Shown one piece after another: positions 46,220-56,980 of a stretch of DNA of 64,000 nucleotides. The notes under the pieces were generated by a model. It did no database searches. It had not been told where the DNA came from and saw only the letters and a program-made list of their open reading frames with translations. Each line of letters starts with the position of its first letter. Positions within the stretch are counted from its first letter, which is position 1. Origin of the DNA: Lepus europaeus (lineage: Eukaryota > Chordata > Mammalia > Lagomorpha > Leporidae); the NCBI RefSeq assembly GCF_033115175.1, contig NC_084850.1, positions 107,119,939-107,183,938 on the forward strand. Reading direction: 5' to 3'. A program made the translations under genes and the position numbers.

Positions 46220-46949
46220 TGCATTAGTCCACATTTCATAACCTTAATTAAAATGCCTGAGAGAAATGTCCTTGGGAAAGAAAAGGTTTATTTCAGCTTA
46301 CAGTTGGTGGTTACAGGCTCAGGTGGCCCCATAGTCTGGTGTCTGATGGAGGGCACAGAGGCACAATCTCATGGTGATTCAAAAGGGGAGCAAAAAGAGG
46401 GCTCAGCATTACGGTGCAGCAGGTTAAGTCACCTCGCATCCCATACGGGTGCTTGTTTGAGTCCTGGCTGCTCCACTTCTGATCCAGCTCCCTGCTATTA
46501 CACCTGGGAAAGCAGGAGAAGATGACCCAAGTGCTTGGGCCCCTGCAGCCACATGGGAGACCTGGAAGAAACTCCTGGCTCCTGGCTTTGGCCTGGCCCC
46601 AACCATGGCTGTTGCAGCCATTTGGGGAGTGAACCAGCTGACAGAAGATTTCTCACTCTTTCTTGCTCTTGCTCTCACTCTGTAACTGCCTTTTAAATAA
46701 ATAAACATATCTTGAAAGAGAGAGAGAGAGAATCTAGGCTGAACTCGAAGAATTGAATTTTCCACAAGAACCTCCCTGCCCCAAAAGGCACATCTCCAAT
46801 GACTCAAGGATTTTTCATGGGCCCCACCTCTCAGATGCCATCAATACCTCAAGTATCTACCCAGAAATAATCAACTATTAACATGAAGACATCAAAGCTT
46901 AAACTTCGGCATGAGTTAAGGAGAAACAAGTCCTACTGTACTCATAACA
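46220..46949 (-). repeat. MaLR-type LTR inserted in L1
   Basis: Inverted LTR: 'tgcattagtccacatttc' at the left edge, 'ggaaagaaaaggtttattt', 'cagttggtggttacagg', then beyond the SINE 'ccaatgactcaagg', 'ccccacctctcagatgcc' and 'ctcataaca' at the right edge. The L1 resumes 'gccattcaccag', and a 5-bp duplication (accat/gccat) is plausible. Confidence 0.65.
46403..46713 (+). mobile_element. C-type SINE nested in the LTR
   Basis: Body 'ggtgcagcaggttaagtc' to 'ttttaaataaataaac' and a 'tcttgaaagagagagag' end, whose GA run (46715..46731) has grown out of the tail. Third level of nesting: SINE in LTR in L1. Confidence 0.93.
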
Positions 46950-47425
46950 GCCATTCACCAGTCAAAGAACATCTGCGTTGTTGCCAGTTTGTGGCCATTA
47001 CAAACAAAACTGTGTGGAACAGCCACATATGGTATTTTGTGTGAACACATTTTTATTTCCCTGGACTGAATGCCCAAAGGTGTAATTACTGGATCACATG
47101 GTAGTTGTCCATGTCCTTTTTTAAGAAATTTCCAAAATGTCCTCCAGAGAGGACACGTGATTTTACATTTCCACCAGCAATGTATGAGTGACCCAAGTAT
47201 GCCACATCTTCACCATCATTTGCTGTCACCATTATTTTATATTTTGAGCCATTCTGAAACATGTTTAGTGATACCGCATTATGGTTTCAATCTGCCTGTC
47301 CCTGACGGTTAACGATAGAAATATCTTTTTTAATATGCTGATTCACCATCTGCATATCCTCTTCATCAAATGTCTATTCCATTTCTTTACTGAGACTTTC
47401 TATTTTTCTAATTGAGTGTCACCTG

Positions 47426-48035
47426 AGGGGCAGAAGGAATTCACCAGGCCAGGCAAGTTGTGTCTCTTCATGGAGGAGGTAGTGTTTGGTCCACAAAGCC
47501 AAAGAGGCTTCCTGGTTTTCTGAGCCAGCTGTGTTGATGCCTGGGCTTCTCTCAGGAGGGGAGAGAAGACTCAGGCTGAGCAGAGAAGGGGCACACTTCC
47601 CCTGACCACTTACTGGGTGCTGCGTCCCATCCATCTCCCTTAGTGATGGCACTGGGCTTGCCTAGTGCTGTCAGAGGGACTTCTCTCTGATCCACGAGGT
47701 AGAATGAACCTACCTAGGCTGCCTTTTATTGTTCTATTGGGATCCAGAAACATCAGACCTGCTCACCTTCTTTTGGGTGGGAAGACATAACACACCCTGC
47801 CACTGCTCTGTTCATCCAACTCTGGGCTCCCAAACCAGTTTCCTTTCCTCTTACCACCATTCAGAACTCTCCTTTTATTGCCTTTTGCATCATTTCCAGG
47901 GTTTATAGTTGTACTTAGCTAGGAAGATCAGGGAGAAATGTGTCTACACCATATTGCTTGCACCAGAAGTCAGATATGCTCATTTAAGGGTGTGTTTCGG
48001 CTCAGTGACCGCTTAGTGTCATGCTCTGCCATATA
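47426..48035. other. unassigned sequence
   Basis: No repeat or exon recognised. The longest frame is 77 codons (minus) with no motif. Confidence 0.5.
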
Positions 48036-48160
48036 CAAGGGGTCTCCAAATTCATGGGAAGTGCATATTATGAAAAATCCATCCATGAATTTCAATTTTT
48101 GCACTGAAATAAACTTGTATTTTAATTCTATTTTTCTATGAATTCTTTGAAGGACTTTCA
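48036..48160. mobile_element. Mariner-like MITE, 125 bp
   Basis: Left end 'caaggggtctccaaattc' after a TA, right end 'gaattctttgaaggactttca'-like. The centre has 'ccatccatgaatttcaa' and 'gcactgaaataaac', matching the other copies in this window. Confidence 0.75.
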
Positions 48161-48165
48161 TTTTG

Positions 48166-48450
48166 TCAAAAGAAATAAAAATATATGTGTATGCAAAGCT
48201 TGTGCATGATGAATATTCATTGTGGCTTTATTCAAAATAACAAAAGCTGGAGGCAACCTAAATGTCCACCATAGGTAAATGGCTAAACAAATTATAGTAT
48301 ATGCATACAGTGTATTACTACTCAGCAATAGAAAGGAAGGAATGTACAACATAAATAAATCTCAAAAGCTTGATTTGGGGCAAAAGAAGTTAGACACTGC
48401 ATAGAAGCATATTATTCAATATGCATAAAGATCTTAAACTGACCTTGATG
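48166..48450 (+). mobile_element. Old L1 3' end fragment
   Basis: Sense L1: 'cattgtggctttattcaaaa', 'ctaaatgtccaccatagg', 'gtgtattactactcagc', 'gtacaacataaataaatctc'. It adjoins the MITE. Confidence 0.75.
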
Positions 48451-48749
48451 ATTACCTATTTCCTCCTTGAGACTTAAGCATAACACTCCCTTCTTAAGAT
48501 ATTCAGTTTACAGAATTATTTTATTGATATATAAGATGATCTCAGGATCCCAACTCATGCTATGTAGTTCCTAAACCCTATACTGACTTTCTATGTCTGT
48601 AAAATGGAACAGCTCATCTTGATACTGAACATGGCCCTAAAACTATGAAATCACAATGTATGGGAGAAGATAATTAGAGTTGCTAAATGGACAGGAAATG
48701 CAATGCAGGGATAGGGCTAGATGCACTGGGACCCACCTAAATTACACAG
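48451..48749. other. unassigned sequence
   Basis: Possibly the decayed 3' UTR of the preceding L1. Nothing firm. Confidence 0.4.
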
Positions 48750-48767
48750 AAATGGACAGGGTAAGGG

Positions 48768-49014
48768 CCAGGGTTCTGGCCCCATGGGTTAAGCTGCTGC
48801 TTGCAATGCTAGCATCCCATAATGGAGTGTCGGTTCAAATCCAGGCTGCTCTGTTTGATCCAGCTTCCTACCAATGCACCTTGAAAAGCAACAGATGATG
48901 GTTCAAGTTCTTGGGTCTCTGATACCCTTGTGGGCGACAAGGACAAAGTCCATGGCTCTGGGTTTCAGCCTTGCCCAGCTATTACAGACATTTGGGGAGT
49001 AAACTGTTAGACAG

Positions 49015-49066
<52 letters not shown>

Positions 49067-49114
49067 TGTGTCTGGTTCTCTGCCTTTCAAATAAATAAAT
49101 AAATCTTGAAAAAA
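48768..49114 (+). mobile_element. C-type SINE, 18-bp target duplication, CT/GT tract
   Basis: Complete copy with 'gtcggttcaaatcc' at the B box. A (CT)n(GT)n run of over 50 bp lies at 49019..49071, before 'ctgcctttcaaataaat'. The flanking site 'aaatggacagggtaaggg' (48750..48767) is repeated with one change at 49115..49132. Confidence 0.96.
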
Positions 49115-49132
49115 AAATGGACTGGGTAAGGG

Positions 49133-50141
49133 GTAGGAGTCTGATGATTCATGGGTCCTTCAGATACCTAAGGAGAAAAGCAGCCCCAACCATAAGTTCC
49201 CATCTGTACTTAGCATCAGTAGAGTAGCACACTCTGTGTCACAGATCTGTCCACAGGGAATTGGCTCAAAGCCCACATGTGAGCTAAGAGAAATCATATG
49301 TGGATCGAGTAGGGAATACAGAGCACCCTCAGCAGGAGTGCAACAACTCACTCTAATCCTCTCTTTCCACCCCATTTCTGTTCAAGAAGAATCGGCCGGT
49401 TCCTCTGCTCATGGCTATGGCCCCAAGTTATTTAAAGCTATTCTCTAGGTTCCCAATGAAGCCCACAGCTCATATCTCAGCCCAGAGAGCCAAGCTCTCA
49501 CAGGATTATGCTGCTGAAGGAGCAAATTCTTCTCCCACCACAGACTCCTCTACATTCTCAGCTGCAGATTGCATTTGATAATACGTATTTATCATATCCT
49601 TTCCCTGGGAGACTCAGAAATCTGACCAGCTGGCCTAAAGGAGCCTGGAGTCATGGCAGAAGTTTTCCCTCCAGTAGGCACAGAAAAATAGAAGACTGGA
49701 AAGATAAACTGTGGGCTGCCTCTTGATGTCACTATCTAGAAACATTCTGCCAGCTTCAAGAGATGAGTCTTCCACCTCATTTCCATCCTTCATATCTCTG
49801 CAAAGATGGGTCAAAATTAAGGCCTTTCACTCCACCGACAAGGATGAATACTGATCTGTATGGTCAAACTTTAAGACTCTAGTTGGATAATATGTTCTAG
49901 TAGGTGAAATCAATGTGTAGTAAAAAGTCTATCTCTTACACCACTCAGGGGACAGGGCAGATCAAGAACAACTCTTCTCAGAGGACAGCAGGGGAGCAGG
50001 AGGAAGATACCAAGTTCTCTCGCCTGCCTACGGGGGGGGTGGTGTTAGGGATAAGCAGTCTTTTCGCTCTGCCCAATTTTCTGAAACTGCCCATCGCTCA
50101 CTAGAGATCAAGCACAACATCTCTCATCAAAACTTAGAATA
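49133..50141. other. unassigned sequence, no gene seen
   Basis: About 1 kb with a run of eight G near 50031. Frames up to 72 codons. No repeat or exon recognised. Confidence 0.5.
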
Positions 50142-50270
50142 AGAAGGAACTTGAAAATCTTAGAAAATGGAATGAAGAAAGGTTCATTTTGAAGCAAAAG
50201 AATCTTAAAACACATACCTAGCTTTTTCATAATATGTATTTTCTGTGAACTTTTTGAAGAGTCCCCACCC
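50142..50270. mobile_element. Mariner-like MITE, 129 bp, TA flanks
   Basis: Left TA at 50140..50141, then 'agaaggaacttgaaaatc'. Right end 'actttttgaagagtcccc', then 'accc' and TA at 50271..50272. The centre holds 'tttttcataatatg'. Confidence 0.7.
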
Positions 50271-50272
50271 TA

Positions 50273-50665
50273 CACCCATAGTGAATCACGGGGGAGGCGA
50301 GAAAGGACCAAAAATCAGGGCAAGCAGAGTGATTGTTTAAAAATAATTGGATCACCTGTGGCCCATGCTAGTCTCTAAAGGTCAGCCTTCCTGATTCCCT
50401 AATCTTTGATTATTGATGATTTGGGATTTTATCCTATTCGGTATCTTCTTTCAGTCACAAGTCTGGCTAACCCCAATCAAAAAGTCTCTGTGGAATTAAA
50501 GGAATGGTTCACTAAGTGGCCTTGGGAAAAGCAGGAGATCCAGTGACTCTAGGAAGCTTAGTCAGAAACTAGCAGAACAGTTCTGAGCATGAAGACATCA
50601 GACTCACTTGGCCCTGCTGCATCTCTGTCCTTAGGGGCCTGCTTAGGAGTCAGAGACTCAAGACA
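50273..50665. other. unassigned sequence
   Basis: No repeat or exon recognised. Confidence 0.45.
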
Positions 50666-50866
50666 GTGCTGAGTGTTTGGCCTAGCGCTTAAGATACCCA
50701 TGGCTTAGTTCAGAGCACCTGGGTTTGATGCCCACCACCAGCTCCTGGCTCCCCCTTCTTGGTAATAATGTGCACCCTTGGAGGCAGCAGTGATGATTCA
50801 CGTGATTGGATTCTTGCCACTCATGTGAGAAAGCTGGATTGAGTTCCTGGGCTCCTGGTTTTGACT
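50666..50866 (+). mobile_element. C-type SINE, 3'-truncated
   Basis: Runs from 'gctgagtgtttggcctagc' to 'ctcctggttttgac', then stops at the border of an AT palindrome. The last third is missing. Confidence 0.85.
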
Positions 50867-50969
50867 TGAACACTTAAATACATATATAATATATATATTA
50901 ATATATTAATATAAATAAATATAAAATATAAATAAATATATAAATATATATATATATTTAAGTGTTCAA
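50866..50969. repeat. AT-rich palindrome with 15-bp unique ends
   Basis: The left end 'ttgaacacttaaata' (50866..50880) is the exact reverse complement of the right end 'tatttaagtgttcaa' (50955..50969). The 74 bp between them is nearly pure A/T with TA and ATAAAT units, so the whole can fold into a cruciform. Confidence 0.9.
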
Positions 50970-51081
50970 AAATCCTCAAGACACATATTCAGATTAACCT
51001 AGCTTCCGTGGTGTCCTCAGCCCTTGGCCATTGGTACTGTATAGAAGGACAGACAGTGGGGCTGATTATCAAAAAGGAAGA

Positions 51082-51345
51082 GGAGAGACCGACATTGTAG
51101 CAACAGGTTAAGCTGTTGCTTGTGACTCCCAGCATCCCATTTCAGAGTGCAGGCTGGAGTCCCAGTTGCTCTGCTTCTGATCCACTTTCTCTTTCTTTTT
51201 GGTTTGTTTAAATATTTAATTTATTTTATTTTATTTTACGTGAAAGTCAAGGTTAGAGAGAGAAAACAAGAGAGAGAGAAAGAGATAAGTTCGTCTGCTG
51301 GTTCACTCTCCAAATAGCTGCAATGGTCAGGGCTGAGCCTGGTGA
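51082..51345. mobile_element. Two fused C-type SINE halves in opposite orientation
   Basis: 51082..51190 is the head half of a plus-strand copy ('gttaagctgttgcttgtg' to 'cttctgatccactttc'). 51191..51345 is the tail half of a minus-strand copy ('aatatttaatttatttta', (GA) block, 'caatggtcagggctg'). The second probably inserted into the first, and flanking parts were later lost. Confidence 0.8.
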
Positions 51346-52049
51346 GGAGACAGGCATTTAAACAGAGCAGCACATGAGGAAAATGATAAATCATTTAATG
51401 TCCATCGCCTCACCAGACTGAAAGCTCCATGACAGCAACCATTGCATCTATTCGGTCTTCAACTCTCTCCCCGGGGCCTGGCAGCTAAGGTTCTGCTCAA
51501 CACATATTTAGTAAAGATTACAAAGGAAGCGGAAGTTTCCTCCTGTCCTCAGGAACACAGGGTAGGAGTTAGAGTGCTGTTCATCCTTTGAAGAGTAAGA
51601 TTTTGCATTGCAAACAGACACTGTAGGTCTCTAGCCAAGACCTTGAAGCCAGTGGTTCCCCAGGGTTCAGCACTGGGATTTGGAGAAGAAAAATAAAACT
51701 CTGACCAAAAACTACTGCCTCGCCACTATTTGCCACCCCTGCTCCCAGGCATAGCACTTCTCCAGGGGTTGGAGACAGTGGTAGGGCGGAAATATCAAAT
51801 TCCCAGTGTCATCTCATAACATCCCAAATCACCACAATTTCTCTCATCTGCCTTTGAATGTCTTTTATTTAAACAGAAAGATGAAATAAGGGCAAGAATT
51901 ATTCCATGCCCTTTATGGTACAGGTTTGAAATAGCATATGAATAAATATATATACAGTTTCTCAACAATGCCCAGTGGGAAGGGAGGTCAGATCTAACAA
52001 TGCCATCATTTAAAGAGAGAGTTATAAGTTCAAATTCAGTCCAGGTGTC
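51346..52049. other. unassigned sequence
   Basis: Includes 'aaagctccatgacagc' and 'acacatatttagtaaag' near 51420..51520, which hint at an L2 3' end, but not firmly. Confidence 0.4.
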
Positions 52050-52275
52050 ATGGTTAAGTTGGCGAACTCTGCACCAAACAGCCCTGGGTTTGAAAACAGG
52101 CTCAGTTACCTGTGTGACCTGACTACTTTACTAAACCTGTCTGCACTCTATAAAATGAGACTAAAATTCTAAAGGGTCATTATAATTCCACATTGTGGAG
52201 AGAATGGTAAATGACTTAACACAAGAGCCTGGCCCCTGGAGAACACGAAATGTCAGTTGGCAGTGATCATCAGCC
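52050..52275 (+). repeat. MIR SINE
   Basis: Sense MIR: 'aactctgcaccaaacagcc', 'gggtttgaaaacagg', 'cagttacctgtgtgacctg', 'ctctataaaatgagac', 'gtaaatgacttaacac' and 'gagcctggcccctgg'. Confidence 0.8.
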
Positions 52276-53177
52276 TAAAGTGACTTGCATGGTCACGTGT
52301 GTAGCAGCATACCTTCCTGAGTTTGGGTCCCTGTAAAGGTAGACTGGAAGACAGTGGGAAATTAGGTGAGATTTAGAAATGAATATAAATGTGGGTGTTC
52401 AGAGACTGAGGCCAAGGCAAGAAGCAGCCATTTCTACTACTGAGAATTTCCCTCTGGCTGAAGGATTTGTCACTTAGAAGAATGTGGATATGTAACAGTC
52501 AATTTTATGTTGTTTGCTGTGGTGGCTGAGACTCCAAAAGGCTGCTACATACAACTGCCTTGGGTGGGTGATGCTTCGGGGGGATCTGGGAAAGAGAGAC
52601 CTTTCCTTTTGGAGTCCAAATTGGAGTCTGCAAAGGCAACAGTCACAAAGCCCAGAGTGACAGTCAGGGGCCTGGAGCAATCTAGAGAAAACATGGGAAG
52701 ACTCTTAGACTCCGGAAGAGATAGGTTTCCTCCCCAGAAAGGACCTGTGGGCTTCTGGCCATGGGAGGGGTAACTGGGACACTTTGATCAAGCACAGTTC
52801 ATGAAATGATCTAAGCTCACATTTGCTGTTGTTTTATTATCCTCATTCATCTCTTTAATGTTAAATAGATGGAACTTACTCTCCTTAGCTCCCAATAAAA
52901 TGCCTTGGAGGCCCTTGAATTTTCTGCTCGAGCACTCTGAGCCTAAGGATAACCCTGTGCTCACATCGTACCCCAGTCTAAGTCAGGAAGCAAAACTGTG
53001 CACTTGATTGAACCCTGTAACATCTCGCTTTCCTAGCTGGAGCTTCAGATTGTAGTTTTGCAAAGGAAAGGTATGCAAGGTTGGCTTCTCCATCTTGCAT
53101 GTCAACTCTCTTCATCCCACCCTTTCCTCCAAGCCCTAATAAGCTGACTGGCCAAGTTCCAGCCCTTCCAGGGTGAT
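52276..53177. other. unassigned sequence, no gene seen
   Basis: Frames of 68-88 codons on both strands at 52474..52773 overlap and show no motif. A CACGTG-like 'tcacgtgtg' is present at 52293 but isolated. Confidence 0.45.
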
Positions 53178-53705
53178 TGTTTCAGTTATCTACTGCTGCA
53201 TTAAAAGCACCCCAAAACTTCCTGATTTAAACAATGATTTATTACAGCTCATAATTCTGCAATCTGGCATGGGTTTGGCTGGCATATCTGCTTCACATAG
53301 AATCTATTGAGGTTTCAACATTCAAGGTGACTTCTTCATTCATTTGTCTAGCACTTTAGCCAGGATGGCTGGAACAGCAAGGGGTCTGGCTAGGGATGTG
53401 CTTTGGCTCTCCAATGGGGGCTAGCTTGGCCTTCCTCAAGGCATGATGGTCTTAGGATCCTCAGACTTCTTACCTGGCTGCTGGCTGCTAAAAGAAAAAA
53501 AAATCCAGGATACCAATCCTCTTAAAGAAAAAAAATCCACTTCTGCTGTATTCTGTGTTACACTGAGCAAGTCACAAGGGCAGCCCAGATTCAAGGAGAG
53601 AGGAGGCAGACACCACTTCTTTCTGGGTGGAACCAAATATATATATACAGGAATGGGAAAAATTACTCACAGGCATATTTGGAGACCATATACCTCAGTG
53701 ATGGT
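53178..53705 (-). repeat. Old ERVL/MaLR-type LTR
   Basis: Starts 'ttgtttcagttatctactg' and 'ctgatttaaacaatgattt', passes 'ctggcatgggtttggctgg', 'agcaagtcacaagggc' and 'cccagattcaaggag'. Same inverted family order as at 14023. An internal local duplication of 'aaagaaaaaaaatcca' lies at 53490..53540. Confidence 0.65.
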
Positions 53706-54411
53706 AGTGACAGGTGGGGGTAGGAAAATCTGAATTCAATAACTGGCTCTCTGTTCTGTGGTCTTGGCAGATGTTCAGAAATGACTTTCTTTCATGGTGT
53801 TCTCAGAGAGTTCAATCACCAGGCATTTCTCCCTGTAGTTTCCCTCATTCAGGCAACTGTATCTCTGAACTCCTTGGTCACTTGGGATTACTTCTTTACT
53901 CATTAAGAATCTCAAGCAAAAGAAAAATTAACTCGAATCTCATCTGGGACAAAATGTTTTTCACAGGTAATTCACAACTTCATTCTTCAAAAATGCATAA
54001 TCAATTTTCTGAAAAATTTCGTGGAAATAAGTTTTGGCTCCAGAAACTAATCTCTCAGCCACCCCATTCACTGGTAGCTAACTATAAGTCAAGAGTCTAG
54101 TAATATCAGACCATCCGGTCATTGCATTTTGCATCAACAATTATTATCTAACCATTCTCTTTTCTTATTGAATGATCTTACCAAAAATGACTCTTTGAAT
54201 GGATCCATGAAGGTCCTCTTCCTTCACATACATGACTGTAATACAAGTATGAAAGATGTGCTCATAACTAAATTTAATTAATTTCCTTTAGCACTAGCAT
54301 ACACACTATGTTGCTGCTAAGGTCTCTCTACTGGGAAAAAAAAATCACAGAATAACTCATATTATCTCTCTCTTCCAGACAGTCTCTCAGGTTCTTGAGA
54401 AAATCTGCCTC

Positions 54412-54414
<3 letters not shown>
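53706..54414. other. unassigned sequence
   Basis: Carries a 128-codon plus frame (53714..54100) outside any recognised repeat. Its product shows no domain I know and the base usage looks no different from the surroundings, so I do not call it a gene. Confidence 0.45.

Positions 54415-54469
<55 letters not shown>
54415..54469. repeat. (GA)n microsatellite
   Basis: Pure GA run of about 27 units, followed by GGGAGGGAAGGAG-type purine sequence. Confidence 0.98.
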
Positions 54470-54472
<3 letters not shown>

Positions 54473-54540
54473 GAGGGAAGGAGGGAAGGAGGAAGGATAA
54501 CACAGACTAACAATACATTTTAAGGATTAAAAGACTTAAG

Positions 54541-54929
54541 TGACCCAGGTATGACCTGAGACCCCCTACCGACTCTTTGATGATTTGGGTTTTCACCCCC
54601 AAGCATTTCCTTAAAGTATGGGCCACTGACACAAATGGTTGCAAAGGACCAGAATGCCCTGGTCACAAGATAAGGACCTAGCTGATGATTGAACATCTGG
54701 GAGACCTTACCCCATACATGACTGTAGCCATGTAGCTAAACTTGCATTTCCTTACAAAAACCCTGACCCACCTCCTTTTGGTGAAGAGTTGGATGTTAAG
54801 GTGCTAACCTGTCACCTCCGCAGTTGCTAGCATCCTAAATAAACTTTCACCCTTTCTTTTCCCCAAATCTGCATCCTCTGAGTCATTGACATCTATTGTG
54901 ACAAATGTCTGATTTCAGATTTGGTAACA
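54541..54929 (+). repeat. Possible solitary retroviral LTR
   Basis: Begins 'tgacccaggtatgacctg' and ends 'gatttggtaaca', so TG...CA borders are met. A poly(A) signal AATAAA lies at 54838..54843, followed by a pyrimidine-rich 'cctttcttttcccc' stretch and 'gcatcctctgagtcattg', a typical R-U5 layout. No clear TATA box and no target duplication were found. I cannot name the family, which may be lagomorph-specific. Confidence 0.4.
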
Positions 54930-54955
54930 GAAGTAAGGAAGGGGTAAACAAGGGA

Positions 54956-55066
54956 ACGAGGGAGGGAAAGGGAGGGAGGGAGGGAAGATGGAAGGAAAGA
55001 AGGGAGGAAGGAAGGAAGGAAGGAAGGAAGGAAGGAAGGAAGGAAAGAAGGAAGGAAGGAAGGAAA
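54956..55066. repeat. (GGGA)n/(GGAA)n purine tract
   Basis: GGGA units pass into about 14 GGAA units with two GAAA steps. A minus-strand frame through it yields a Phe-Leu-Pro-Ser repeat and is not a gene. Confidence 0.97.
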
Positions 55067-55136
55067 TGTGAGTCTATCTCTTGGTAGGAAGAAGGTCAAG
55101 GTCACATTGGAAAAGCACATGTAGCATGTAAAAAGT

Positions 55137-55348
55137 TGTTGCAGCCATTTTGGATAACAGCTCAGCCCAGATCTCCTATGTAACTGACAGAGACCCACAT
55201 ACTAGATTCAGTACCTACTGCCTCCTAGGTTTCACATACACAGCAAGCTGGAATGGAGACTGGAGCCAGGACTCAAATCCAGGCATTCCAACATGGGATT
55301 TAGACATCCCAAGTGACATCTTAACCACTGTTCCAAACACCTGCCCCA
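55137..55348 (-). mobile_element. C-type SINE, old, tail missing
   Basis: Inverted: 'gttgttgcagccatttt', 'ctggagccaggactcaaatcc'-like body, 'acatcccaagtgacatc', and a degraded head 'ccaaacacctgcccc'. The T-rich tail side is lost. Confidence 0.8.
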
Positions 55349-55959
55349 GGTACCACATTTTATAAAGGGTTATTGGTAAACACAAAAATCACAGAATAAA
55401 AATTGCAGATGATCATTAAACAAGGAAAGAATGTGCAATGCCAACAGTAATGAAAGCTGAAAGAAGGGGGTATTCTTCATCTGCTAAAGTATCAAAGAGT
55501 TTGAAAACTGTGCAAAGGAGCAGAGGATCTACAACATAGATATTTGAGATTTCAACTACTTGAAAACAACTCAAAGTCTAGATTTGACCTGTAGTAATTT
55601 TAAAGTTTGCTGAGGCTCACATTTAAATACTACATGCTAGAAATGCAGAATTGAGTCACCAGAACTAGAAATGGAGCCCTGGAGAGCCCCTAAAACATAA
55701 ATCTCAATCCAACTTTACTATTTTCTGCTACTTCTGCATGTTGGTCTACTTACAAACTGGAAGGAAGGATGCCAAAACGTCAAGAAGACTTGAATAGTGG
55801 ATGATTTATACTGTTTTTAAAAGTTTTTGTGCTTTTCAAATGTTTTGTTTCCACATTTGGAAAGTAAAACATTTTTTTTTTACTTTTATGCTCAGCCAAA
55901 AGCAGTAAGGATAAAGCCTAGAATTGAACACAATATTCCAATTTGGACTTCTCTTTTCA
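55349..55959. other. unassigned sequence
   Basis: AT-rich. Nothing recognised. Confidence 0.5.
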
Positions 55960-56362
55960 TTTTTCTTGAATAAAACAAGCACATCCCTCATCCAAGATTT
56001 TGTACTTGTGGTTCCCTCTACCTGGAATATTTCCCCCAAGATACCCACCTGTCTTCTTCACTGTCCTCAAACTTTGTCCAAATGCCACCTTCTCAATGAA
56101 GCCATCCTTAGCCACCCTATTTATAATTGCAAATAACCCTTCCTACTATGTCACTGCCTTTCCCCCTTTCCCTGTTTATTTTTTTTCTGTAGTTCTCATC
56201 TCCATCTAATAGCTCATATAACTTAGGTATGTTCATAGCTTCCCAAACCTCCCCAGACCCCTTAGAATCAAAGCTCCAGGGGAACAAAGATGTTGTACTC
56301 CTGGAGCCTAGAATAGAGTATACAATTGGTCTTCATTAAATGTTTGTTGTGTGAATAAATGT
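55960..56362 (+). repeat. LINE-2 3' end
   Basis: Sense L2: 'tccctctacctggaatat', 'caaatgccaccttctc', 'atgaagccatccttagcc', 'gaatcaaagctccaggg' and the classic ending 'cattaaatgtttgttgtgtg'. Confidence 0.85.
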
Positions 56363-56812
56363 GCTATAAAAATGGGATTTGTTCTAGAACAGAACCCAGA
56401 GACTCTGGCTGAATGAGACCTGCATCCCATGTTTCTCTTCATGCAACCTCCAAGCAGATTAGCTTACTGAACAGTTATACTACAACAACTACTTCTTATA
56501 AGGTTTTCTGCCTGTGAAACCACAGACCTTTTGCACAGACTCTATTCTCATATCCTGTCCTGGTATAAACTGTAACTTTACATTTACTGTGCAATCCATG
56601 CACTTATCTTGCAACCGTTGACTATCCTTCCAGTAGATCAAAATCTTTTTTGAATCTTGATTGTAACATTTCTTATATCAGACACATCTCCAAGTATTGT
56701 CTCCAAATATCTTAAACATCTTGATTGCATTTTTGTGACATAGAGCCCAATGAATACCAGCAAGCTGTTGAATCAGTGGTGACTTGTACCAGATCATTTA
56801 TGACTATATGCA
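56363..56812. other. unassigned sequence
   Basis: No repeat or exon recognised. Confidence 0.45.
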
Positions 56813-56980
56813 TCCTCCCACTTAATCTTTTCCATGACCCTGTTAAATAGATGTTATCTCCAATTTAAAGGAGCATAAACTGAGGCTCATATAAATAAGT
56901 AACTTTCTTAAGGCCCTGTATGTGGTAGGTGGTAGAACCAGGATTCCAACTTGGGTCACCAAAACCCACATGCAGTTATG
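56813..56980 (-). repeat. MIR SINE
   Basis: Inverted MIR: 'atcctcccacttaatc', 'tccaatttaaaggagc', 'aaactgaggctcatat', 'gtaggtggtagaaccagg'. Confidence 0.8.

Larger units (their letters stand above)
45382..47425 (-). mobile_element. Old L1 (L1M) 3' end with nested insertions
   Basis: Inverted L1 3' UTR ('gagataattgtagaatcac', 'caaccaggatggttgcatt', 'aatttgttctccatttc', 'cacagtatgtaacctttt', 'ccaagttgttgcaataac') followed by ORF2 remnants ('actgaatgcccaaagg', 'ccaccagcaatgtatg', 'tatggtttcaatctgc'). A SINE (45661..45987) and an LTR (46220..46949), which itself carries a SINE, interrupt it. The L1 reads continuously across both gaps. ORF2 is not intact. Confidence 0.85.

Noticed and set aside
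53714-54100. 128-codon plus frame in unassigned DNA
   Set aside because: No known domain, no compositional difference from flanks and no support for transcription. A frame of this length is expected by chance in 64 kb read in six frames.
54893-55198. 101-codon minus frame with Phe-Leu-Pro-Ser repeats
   Set aside because: It is a translation of the (GGAA)n tract. Low-complexity repeats of this kind are not evidence for a protein.
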